From: an uncultured Spirochaetaceae bacterium | Lineage (GTDB): Bacteria; Spirochaetota; Spirochaetia; Treponematales; Treponemataceae | NCBI GenBank assembly: GCA_902799665.1 | Contig: CADCBK010000001.1 | Span: 62,001 to 126,000 of the forward strand | DNA: 64,000 bases | Direction of reading: 5' to 3' | In this document: positions 33,779 to 39,763 of the stretch, piece by piece | Position numbering within the stretch: position 1 is the stretch's first letter | Layout: every line of letters starts with the position of its first letter | Notes under the pieces: model-generated | Database searches by the model: none | What the model was told of the DNA's origin: nothing | Seen by the model: only the letters and a program-made list of their open reading frames with translations | Program-made: the position numbers and the translations under genes

Positions 33779-33922
33779 TTACGCTAAAACTCCGTTTGCA
33801 AAAAATGGCTTACAGTTCGACGAACTGTTTTCGCTCCAGCCTTCATGATTCTCACTCAGAGAATGACTGGCATTATGTTCGAGAAAATGTGAACTGTAAT
33901 AATAACTTTCCATAGCGTTCAT
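33779..33922 (-). CDS. Small ORF, 47 residues
   Basis: AAGGAGG lies 6 bases before an ATG that opens MNAMESYYYSSHFLEHNASH and continues to a stop at 33779. Rich in Ser, Asn, His and Tyr, no hydrophobic segment, no family recognised. It is the first coding region after the 34019 operator-promoter and 45 bases before the XRE start, so it could be a real small protein or a regulatory leader ORF. Confidence 0.55.
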   Translation of the reverse strand: MNAMESYYYSSHFLEHNASHSLSENHEGWSENSSSNCKPFFANGVLA

Positions 33923-33991
33923 CCCTGAACCTCCTTGTAAGAATCAGCCGGCGCAAGCCAACTTTTGCGTGTTTCAACGCTTTACAATTCT

Positions 33992-34037
33992 AATATAGCG
34001 CATAAAACAAAGTTTGTCATTAAAGACGTTCTTTAAT
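33992..34037 (-). promoter_or_regulatory. Promoter and island operator, copy 2
   Basis: Minus strand: ATTAAAG-AACGT-CTTTAAT (perfect repeat, 34019-34037), then ATGACA (-35, 34015-34020), 17-bp spacer and TATATT (-10, 33992-33997). Drives the 47-residue ORF, XRE, tRNA-Tyr-His-Glu and RNA ligase unit. Confidence 0.8.
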
Positions 34038-34055
34038 TTTTACGGCAAGTTTTTA

Positions 34056-34094
34056 CATAAAAACAACCTTCCCCAGTTGTTAGCCGGGGAAGGT
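34056..34094 (-). terminator. Terminator of the Y-RNA array
   Basis: ACCTTCCCC (minus strand, from 34094) pairs with GGGGAAGGT, 11-base loop, followed by TTGTTTTT. Confidence 0.9.
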
Positions 34095-34096
34095 CA

Positions 34097-34229
34097 CAAG
34101 ACCTAGAAAACATTCGCCAGACCCAGTGTGCAGACCGATAAAATCAGTTGACTGCTATTCGTGATAATGTTTTCAGAACTCACATAAGTGAATAGCCTGG
34201 GTTATCGAATTTTTGCTGTATAGGTCTTT
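34097..34229 (-). ncRNA. Y-like RNA c (third of array)
   Basis: 133 nt. Ends AAGACCUA and UAGGUCUU pair perfectly (8 bp). The 5' stretch AAAGACCUAUACAGCAAA shares the UACAGC core with the three others. Inner helices: CCCAG with CUGGG, and GCUAUUC with GAAUAGC. It begins 5 bases after RNA b and ends 2 bases before the terminator. Confidence 0.7.
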
Positions 34230-34234
34230 TATAA

Positions 34235-34309
34235 CAAGGCACATTTTCTGTCTCCAGATCCCAAATCTGACGCTTATTATTAGCTATTCAATTTACTGTA
34301 TATGCCTTT
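34235..34309 (-). ncRNA. Y-like RNA b (second of array)
   Basis: 75 nt. AAGGCAUA pairs with UGUGCCUU (one G-U). The 5' stretch AAAGGCAUAUACAGUAAA has the shared core; an internal hairpin CAGAU-UUGGG-AUCUG follows. The 3' end CCUUG matches the other copies. It is 4 bases downstream of RNA a. Confidence 0.7.
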
Positions 34310-34313
34310 ATTA

Positions 34314-34377
34314 CAAGGCGCATCGGGGATTTCCCCCAAGGTACCATTCCTTTTTCGAAATTGCTGCATGCGCCTTT
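34314..34377 (-). ncRNA. Y-like RNA a (first of array)
   Basis: 64 nt. AAGGCGCAU pairs perfectly with AUGCGCCUU (9 bp). The 5' stretch AAAGGCGCAUGCAGCAA resembles that of the tRNA-like Y RNA at 36016, and an inner hairpin GGGG-GAAAU-CCCC is present. It lies 82 bases downstream of the Ro60-like gene, beyond that gene's terminator-like hairpin. Confidence 0.72.
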
Positions 34378-34428
34378 AATTTTTTACGCTAACGCGTCCT
34401 TCGCAGCACAGCTGCTCGGAGACTCGCT

Positions 34429-34453
34429 AAAAACAGTCCACCGGACTGTTTTT
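34429..34453. terminator. Hairpin with A and T runs after the Ro60-like gene
   Basis: AAAAACAGTCC-ACC-GGACTGTTTTT, an 11-bp perfect stem, 7 bases past the Ro60-like stop codon. It could terminate part of the transcripts or protect the mRNA while read-through feeds the Y-RNA array. Confidence 0.75.
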
Positions 34454-34459
34454 GCGTAG

Positions 34460-35995
34460 CTACGCAACGCCGCTCACTATGTCAAACTCTGCATACGGCT
34501 CAAGCATTTGCAGCATGAACTCGTAGGGAGTCACAACCTTCAAATCACCGCTAACGACATCGGAAAAGATGTTCGCGCTGGCGCCGCTCACAAGCTTAAC
34601 GCCCTTTTCGTTCTGGGTTACCGGCAAGTGGGTGTCACGCGCATCAACGTTCCAGAATACGATTTCAGGAAGCTCGTAGCCGGCCTCTTCAAACGCCTTC
34701 TTGTAGAAGTCAAAAGTCGAGTCCTTTGAAGAGCAACAGTCGAATTCCATATCAGAAATAATTAGAATACGTTCTATCATCTCTTCTTTTGGAACGTTTC
34801 CGCTCTTCGCGACATCAAGGATAAGCTTATAAACCTTTCCGATGTCAGTGTTGGAACAGTCGCCATAATTGGAAATGAAGTTCAACTTCTTTTCCAAAGT
34901 GTCAGCGGTTTCTGGAACCTGAATCAACTCAGGCTTGGAGCTGAAAGTAATGAAATTGTTCTTGTAGGCGCCGCCAAGCTGTTCCGCAAAAAGCAAAGCG
35001 AGCGAAGTGGCGATGTTGATTGGCGAGTCGCCGCTTCCGTGATACATAGAGCCAGAACCGTCGCGCACAACAATAGTGCGGGAATCATAAGAACCGCGAT
35101 CCAATGACTTCCAGCTTGCTTCAAGAGGAAGCGCCTCCTCGTCAGAAAGGCATCTAGTGCCGCCCAAGTCATCCATAAAAGGCCCGACAATTTGATAAGG
35201 ATAAAGGGTCTTAGCGTTAAGCTTGACCTTTTCATCTTCGGGAATTTCTTCGCCGCGCGCGATTTTTTCCGCCTGCTCAACAACCTTGCGCAAGAAAGCC
35301 GTATAGCGCTCTTCGTCGTTGCGCATAAAAGCCTTTTTGTAGCGGAGCATCGCCTGGCTTGGCTGCTTTGAATAATCAAAGGTGTAATCCTTGCGCCTAA
35401 GATTGTCCTCTAGGATTTTTATTTGCTTGCGAAGCGCGGAACACAACTTGCGGTATTCAACAGCCTTCATTCCAAGAGAAGCCATTACAATTTTCGCGCG
35501 GGCTACGCTTTCTTTGGAAGAAGTGTTGATGGAAGGAAGCCATTTGCCAAGCAGGCTTACAGTCTTTCCTTCCTCCATCGCTTTCTTGTCCTTTTCAATC
35601 TGGCTTTTAATCAGAACGATAGCGTCATCCTTTGCCGGAGTTTCAAGCAAAACAAGAAGGTCGTCCCAGCGACCGTATTCAGGAACGGCATACACGATCT
35701 GCTTGGCCATTTCAGGATAATATTGGGCAAGCTCCTTCAAAAGAACGCGGAAGCTGTTGCGCTCGCCAAGCCCGCCGCGAATGTTGCGCATGTAAAAAAG
35801 AATCTTGATCGCGACAACTGGATTCTCCGCGTAAGCCTTTGCAAAAAGTTCGTCCAAATCTGAGAGGTTGTATCTCATGCCGCCGCACAAAGAAAAGAAA
35901 TCAAGGCACGCGGAGCCAGTGGACTTATATGCCAAATCACCGTTCTCTGTGTGAGCCGTGTTCAACTGCGTTTTAATTGCCTGCAATGCGTTCAT
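34460..35995 (-). CDS. Ro60-like (TROVE/DUF2828-type) RNA-binding ring protein
   Basis: 511 residues. The N-terminal 290 residues are helical-repeat-like, with FYMRNIRGGLGERNSFRVLL and EYGRWDDLLVLLETP, the pattern of TROVE/DUF2828 proteins. The C-terminal part is a von Willebrand A domain with MIDAS DGSGS (residues 312-316) and ILIISDMEFD. Ro60 rings bind Y RNAs and the single-stranded ends of misfolded RNA and hand substrates to nucleases. The start at 35995 follows GGAG by 8 bases; the frame extends upstream but only through the Y RNA. Y-like RNAs on both sides and rtcB upstream strongly support the assignment. TROVE against DUF2828 cannot be separated by eye. Confidence 0.82.
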   Translation of the reverse strand: MNALQAIKTQLNTAHTENGDLAYKSTGSACLDFFSLCGGMRYNLSDLDELFAKAYAENPVVAIKILFYMRNIRGGLGERNSFRVLLKELAQYYPEMAKQIVYAVPEYGRWDDLLVLLETPAKDDAIVLIKSQIEKDKKAMEEGKTVSLLGKWLPSINTSSKESVARAKIVMASLGMKAVEYRKLCSALRKQIKILEDNLRRKDYTFDYSKQPSQAMLRYKKAFMRNDEERYTAFLRKVVEQAEKIARGEEIPEDEKVKLNAKTLYPYQIVGPFMDDLGGTRCLSDEEALPLEASWKSLDRGSYDSRTIVVRDGSGSMYHGSGDSPINIATSLALLFAEQLGGAYKNNFITFSSKPELIQVPETADTLEKKLNFISNYGDCSNTDIGKVYKLILDVAKSGNVPKEEMIERILIISDMEFDCCSSKDSTFDFYKKAFEEAGYELPEIVFWNVDARDTHLPVTQNEKGVKLVSGASANIFSDVVSGDLKVVTPYEFMLQMLEPYAEFDIVSGVA

Positions 35996-36015
35996 AATTT
36001 TTTCTCCATAATAAA

Positions 36016-36131
36016 CAAGGCGCCTTATCACCCTTTCGGGCCATTGCTCTACCGTCTGAGCTACAGCCCGGCAATCGGGCTGGCGGGAGTCGAACCCGCG
36101 ACACATGTCAATGTTCGCTGTACGCGCCTTT
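36016..36131 (-). ncRNA. tRNA-like Y RNA (YrlA type)
   Basis: 116 nt between rtcB and the Ro60-like gene. The parts of a tRNA occur in permuted order: a T arm (GCGGG-UUCGACU-CCCGC), the 3' acceptor strand CAGCCCG, a closing loop AUUGC, the 5' acceptor strand CGGGCUG, U8-A9, then a D arm (GCUC-AGACGGUA-GAGC). The 5' and 3' ends (AAGGCGC/GCGCCUU) pair to form the stem expected to bind Ro60, and a GAAA-capped hairpin lies near the 3' end. Bacterial YrlA RNAs encoded next to Ro60 are known to have just such a tRNA-mimicking domain. Confidence 0.88.
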
Positions 36132-36162
36132 ATGCTTTTAATCTACCACAACTCTTTCGCGC

Positions 36163-36187
36163 TATCACGGAAAATTTAGCGCGAAAA
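36163..36187. repeat. 25-bp direct repeat, copy 1, within a 10-bp palindrome
   Basis: Identical over 25 bp to 37485-37509. Here it is also part of a perfect inverted repeat, TTTCGCGCTA (36155-36164) and TAGCGCGAAA (36177-36186). It includes the -10 of the Y-RNA promoter. Confidence 0.7.
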
Positions 36188-36218
36188 ATCCAACTTGTCA
36201 TTAAAGTTGTACTTGAAT
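36173..36218 (-). promoter_or_regulatory. Promoter and island operator, copy 3 (imperfect)
   Basis: Minus strand: ATTCAAG-TACAA-CTTTAAT (36200-36218, one mismatch), ATGACA as -35, 17-bp spacer, TAAATT as -10 (36173-36178). Drives the tRNA-like Y RNA and the Ro60-like gene. It starts directly after the rtcB stop. Confidence 0.75.
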
Positions 36219-36219
36219 T

Positions 36220-37440
36220 TCACTCCGCCGCCTTGTAGTTGTAGATTGGCTTAATAACCTTAACTATTTCAGCTGTCGGATCGATGTTCGCCACAATGTC
36301 GTCCATTGTCTTGTATGCCATCGGCGCCTCGTCAATCGTTTCCAAGTTCACAGTAGACGACCAGATTCCGCTCATCTCGGCCTTAAACTCTTCAAGGCTC
36401 AACTCTTTCCTGGCCTTGTTGCGGCTCATCACACGGCCAGCGCCGTGCGGAGCGGAACAGTTCCAGTCTTCGTTGCCTTTTCCAACGCAAATCAAGGATC
36501 CATCGCGCATGTTGATTGGAATCAAAAGCTTCTCGCCCTTTTGCGCGCTGACAGCGCCTTTGCGGAGAATCATCTTCTCAGTGTCGATGTAGTTATGAAT
36601 CGTGGTGAACTGCTCGATGATGTCTTCCTGCTTTATGCGAAGCCCGATGGAAATCGACTGAATCATCGCCTTCCTGTTGAGCATCGCGAAATGCTGCATA
36701 ATGCGCATGTCGTTTATGTAGTCGTCAAACAGTTCCCCGCTGACATAAGCCAAGTCTTTGGGAATGTCCGTCGAAATTTGAGCCTTTAGTTCCTCAAGCT
36801 TCTCTTGAATTTCCTGCTCCTTGCCTTCCGACTTCAAGCGATCAATCAACTTGCGGCAATCCTCTTCGGCGTTTCCGTTCAATTGCCTCCAAGCCTGCTC
36901 CTGGTAATAATCAGCGATTTCAAGGCCCGCGTGGCGGCTTCCGGAATGAACGACTATGTACAAGTTTCCTTCGTCATCCCGGTCGGCTTCGATAAAATGG
37001 TTTCCGCCGCCAAGAGTTCCCAAACTAAGCAAAGCGCGCTTTTTGTTGTAACGGCCTTTAATATTGTCCCATTCAACCTGCTCGACAAAAGCGTGCGGAA
37101 ACTTGCGGATGTTAAAGCCCGATGGAATGTTTTTGCGAATGATTTTGTCAAGGTCTGCGCCGTTGAAATTGCGGCTCACTTCGGAATCAGCTTTAATGCG
37201 CAATGTTTCCATGCCGCAGCCAATGTCAACTCCGACAAGGTTTGGACAAATTTTGTCCTTGATTGTCATCGTCGTTCCGATAGTGCACCCCGCTCCCGCA
37301 TGAACGTCGGGCATCAAGCGGATTTTCGCTCCGGAAGTGAATTCCTGGTCGCACAAGCCCTTAATCTGCTGGAGAGACTTTTCGTCAACAACATCGGTAA
37401 AAACTTTCGCTGTGTTGTACTTGCCTTTAACTTCCTGCAT
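36220..37440 (-). CDS. rtcB: RtcB-family RNA ligase
   Basis: 406 residues. RtcB joins RNA 2',3'-cyclic-phosphate or 3'-phosphate ends to 5'-OH ends with GTP and Mn2+. Active-site residues are all visible: MPDVHAGAG (Asp45, His47), VDIGCGM (Asp72, Cys75), GGGNHFIE (His148), HSGSRHAG, and CSAPHGAGRVMSR with His332 as the GMP acceptor. It is shorter than the canonical bacterial enzyme of about 480 residues. The ATG at 37440 is chosen from AGGA with 5 bases' spacing. It follows the WYL pair with a 57-base gap; there is no rtcA or rtcR. Confidence 0.92.
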   Translation of the reverse strand: MQEVKGKYNTAKVFTDVVDEKSLQQIKGLCDQEFTSGAKIRLMPDVHAGAGCTIGTTMTIKDKICPNLVGVDIGCGMETLRIKADSEVSRNFNGADLDKIIRKNIPSGFNIRKFPHAFVEQVEWDNIKGRYNKKRALLSLGTLGGGNHFIEADRDDEGNLYIVVHSGSRHAGLEIADYYQEQAWRQLNGNAEEDCRKLIDRLKSEGKEQEIQEKLEELKAQISTDIPKDLAYVSGELFDDYINDMRIMQHFAMLNRKAMIQSISIGLRIKQEDIIEQFTTIHNYIDTEKMILRKGAVSAQKGEKLLIPINMRDGSLICVGKGNEDWNCSAPHGAGRVMSRNKARKELSLEEFKAEMSGIWSSTVNLETIDEAPMAYKTMDDIVANIDPTAEIVKVIKPIYNYKAAE

Positions 37441-37484
37441 AAGCATCCTCACTATGAGAAAACTATAGCAGAGTCAAATTCAAT

Positions 37485-37509
37485 TATCACGGAAAATTTA
37501 GCGCGAAAA
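37485..37509. repeat. 25-bp direct repeat, copy 2
   Basis: Identical to 36163-36187. It spans the stop codon of the second WYL gene and may supply an internal -10 (TAAATT) for rtcB, with TTGATG 18 bp upstream. Confidence 0.65.
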
Positions 37510-38448
37510 GCGTTTTTTCATCAAAATTATTTGTTTTTCAATCCGCTCTTTGACCAAATTTACGAATTTTTGCGGCTCAATGACCTTGACCATGGGGCCA
37601 AAACTCAAGACGCGCACGACAAGCTCCGTTTCGTCAAAAGAGTCGTAATTCAAAGTCAGCCGGTATGTGTCTTTGTCCAGCTGAACAGCGCTTTTTTCAA
37701 AATGGGCAAAGGCCAGCATAGCGCGCTCCATAGCCTTTCGGTCGTCGTAGATTTCGAGAGTTACGCTGGCCCGCTTGTCGGCCGCAAAATCCCCGTCTTG
37801 AATGCCGTCCGTTTCGGAATCTTCCGAAATCCAGCATTGGCTGATTCTCGCCATGTTCAAGATTGTTTGGCGGTTCTTGGCCTTTGAAAAAATTCTAAAT
37901 TTATCGTCCTTTTGCGAATATTCGATTTTGTACGGCGCGAATGCAAAGCGCTTGATCTTGCCAAACCTGTCAGCGTACTCAATATCGACTATTTTGTTTT
38001 GATGGATCGCCTGCAAGATGACCTTAAAGTTTTCCGCGTACTGCGCGTCGTCATAGGGGTCGCCGTCTTCGTACTTGTCATACAGAAAAAAATCTTTTTC
38101 CGTCCAAAGCGGCTCCACTTCCTGCAAGTCTTTTTCCAACCGGGCAAGCGTGTTCGGCGAAACAAAAAGCTTAAAGCGCTTGTCGTCCATAACAGCCTTT
38201 AGCCATTGCTTTTGCAAAAGGGTAAGCGGCATTGTCGGAACGTTCTGTATGTTCGTAGTGTAGTCTTTTTTTATCAGGGGCCACTTTTCGTTTTCCAAAG
38301 CGCTTCCTATCGCAAGCACGCTTTCGGGAAAGGCCGACTCTTTTACGATTGCGTAAAGCGAATCGGAGTCAAGCGCTTTCTTTTGGGAACGCTCGATAAT
38401 GGCGGCAACCGTATTGTAGTAAGCGCTGTAAATCTCGCTAAAGAGCAT
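37498..38448 (-). CDS. WYL-domain regulator, second of pair
   Basis: 316 residues. The WYL core is present in the middle, with HQNKIVDIEYADRFGKIKRF and the C-terminal WCX-like segment TYRLTLNYDSFDETELVVRV, then LSFGPMVKVIEPQKFVNLVK. A clear N-terminal winged helix is not obvious, so it may need its partner to bind DNA. It overlaps the upstream WYL gene by 11 bases. WYL domains sense nucleic-acid ligands in several defence and repair systems, which fits control of an RNA-repair operon. Confidence 0.82.
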   Translation of the reverse strand: MLFSEIYSAYYNTVAAIIERSQKKALDSDSLYAIVKESAFPESVLAIGSALENEKWPLIKKDYTTNIQNVPTMPLTLLQKQWLKAVMDDKRFKLFVSPNTLARLEKDLQEVEPLWTEKDFFLYDKYEDGDPYDDAQYAENFKVILQAIHQNKIVDIEYADRFGKIKRFAFAPYKIEYSQKDDKFRIFSKAKNRQTILNMARISQCWISEDSETDGIQDGDFAADKRASVTLEIYDDRKAMERAMLAFAHFEKSAVQLDKDTYRLTLNYDSFDETELVVRVLSFGPMVKVIEPQKFVNLVKERIEKQIILMKKRFSR

Positions 38449-39712
38449 CGTCGCCTCCTTCCGCGCCTTCGTAAAGCCGCTTCATTTTGCGAATGTCGCC
38501 GTAAAACATTCTAGCGACGCTCTTTTCGGAGCAATCAAAAAAAGTTATGCGGCAAATGAAAGTTCTTGCCCAAGGAATGATTTCCATCGGATCAAAAATA
38601 TCCGCGTCAAACTGGGCGTTGTTTTTGTCAAGCAAAGTAACAGTTCCGTAACGCTTTTCGCGCAAAAGCCTTTGATAAATGAATTTTTCGTCTTCATCAA
38701 AGCGAACGCGAAATGTCACGTGAGAAGTCGTCGTGTCATTGTGTTTTTTGTTTTGCTTTAGCGCCACTCCCCAAATGTTTTTCCGCAACGCCTCGAATTC
38801 TTCCCGCTTTTGCGCGAAGCCTTCATAAACTTCGCCCGTTTTCATCGCGACGATATAATCAAAGCGCAAGGCCAAAAAGTATTTTCCCCACGGCCTGTAC
38901 GCCATCAAATACATTCGCCCGCCTTGAGCGCTTTGGTAAATCATAAGCGGAACAACTTGATTGGGGAACGTCCGATCGTCCTCGGCACGTTTTTGCTCAA
39001 CAATCAAGCAGCGCTTTTCGCGGATTGCCTGAAAAACCTGTTCGACAAAATCCGACTCTATCGCAGCCGTTATGTAATGGTGCTTGTATTGGAAAACTTC
39101 GCTCTCCTTTCGTTCTTTGGCGGAAAGCTTGTCGAACAAAAAACTTCCGACAACACCGCACGGAGCGATTTCCGAAAAGAACGATAGAACGTCTCCAAGC
39201 GCGTCCAAACTTGTCATCGGGGAACGGAAGTAAAGCATCGCCTTTCCGTCTTTTTCCGAGCGAATCAAGCCCAGCTCTTCGTACTCCTTCAGCTTTTTTC
39301 TGAGCGTGGATTCCTCCGGCATTATTTCGGAAGAAAAGCCTTCGAGATATTTTTCGTTTATTTCGTCCAAAATTTGGTTGAGCGATTTTTTGCGAGTGCC
39401 GTCAAGAATGTCCATCAGCATAAAGTGGAGCGAAATGTCCATCGCCGTAAAAGACTTGGCCTTGAAAATTTTATGCAAGGGGTTATGGGCGGCGCGCCTG
39501 CTGTCTATCGACAAGAAGGTGACCTTTCCGTTTTCGTCAGGCCTGAAGGTCATGTAGCCGTCAAGATAGTTTTCCAAGCGGCGCTTTTCGTCGTCGTAAG
39601 TCCTTGGACTTTTTGCAAAAAATTTGTCCTTTGTCTTAAAGCCGTAGATGTAAAAGCTGCGGATGTAAGTTCTAAGCGTGTCCAAATTTTTTATCAGTTC
39701 GGAATAGGCCAT
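38438..39712 (-). CDS. WYL-domain regulator, first of pair
   Basis: 424 residues with an N-terminal winged-helix region (about residues 85-155: LHFMLMDILDGTRKKSLNQI, ESTLRKKLKEYEELGLI) and a WYL domain (AIREKRCLIVEQKRAEDDRT, MYLMAYRPWGKYFLALRFDY). First gene of the rtcB operon. Its -10 TATAAT ends 6 bases before the ATG with no ribosome site, so the message is likely leaderless. The operator copy at 39745 lies at its promoter, so autoregulation is likely. Confidence 0.85.
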   Translation of the reverse strand: MAYSELIKNLDTLRTYIRSFYIYGFKTKDKFFAKSPRTYDDEKRRLENYLDGYMTFRPDENGKVTFLSIDSRRAAHNPLHKIFKAKSFTAMDISLHFMLMDILDGTRKKSLNQILDEINEKYLEGFSSEIMPEESTLRKKLKEYEELGLIRSEKDGKAMLYFRSPMTSLDALGDVLSFFSEIAPCGVVGSFLFDKLSAKERKESEVFQYKHHYITAAIESDFVEQVFQAIREKRCLIVEQKRAEDDRTFPNQVVPLMIYQSAQGGRMYLMAYRPWGKYFLALRFDYIVAMKTGEVYEGFAQKREEFEALRKNIWGVALKQNKKHNDTTTSHVTFRVRFDEDEKFIYQRLLREKRYGTVTLLDKNNAQFDADIFDPMEIIPWARTFICRITFFDCSEKSVARMFYGDIRKMKRLYEGAEGGDDAL

Positions 39713-39718
39713 GTTTTC

Positions 39719-39763
39719 ATTATAGCGTAAATTTTTTATTTGTCATTAAAGCGCGGCTTTAAT
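39719..39763 (-). promoter_or_regulatory. Promoter and island operator, copy 4
   Basis: Minus strand: ATTAAAG-CCGCG-CTTTAAT (perfect, 39745-39763), ATGACA as -35, 16-bp spacer, TATAAT (39719-39724), then the WYL ATG 6 bases later. The repeat overlaps the last codons of the GDSL hydrolase gene. Confidence 0.82.

Noticed and set aside
35996-36106. N-terminal extension of the Ro60-like protein
   Set aside because: The 37 extra codons translate the tRNA-like Y RNA; the ribosome site and conserved protein start at 35995.
31564-37494. Shared TCACGGA heptamer at 31564, 36165 and 37487
   Set aside because: Too short to separate from chance apart from the two copies already inside the 25-bp repeat.
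36140-37560. Sigma-54 promoter before rtcB
   Set aside because: Expected from RtcR-type operons, but no convincing GG-N10-GC element is present and no RtcR gene is nearby.
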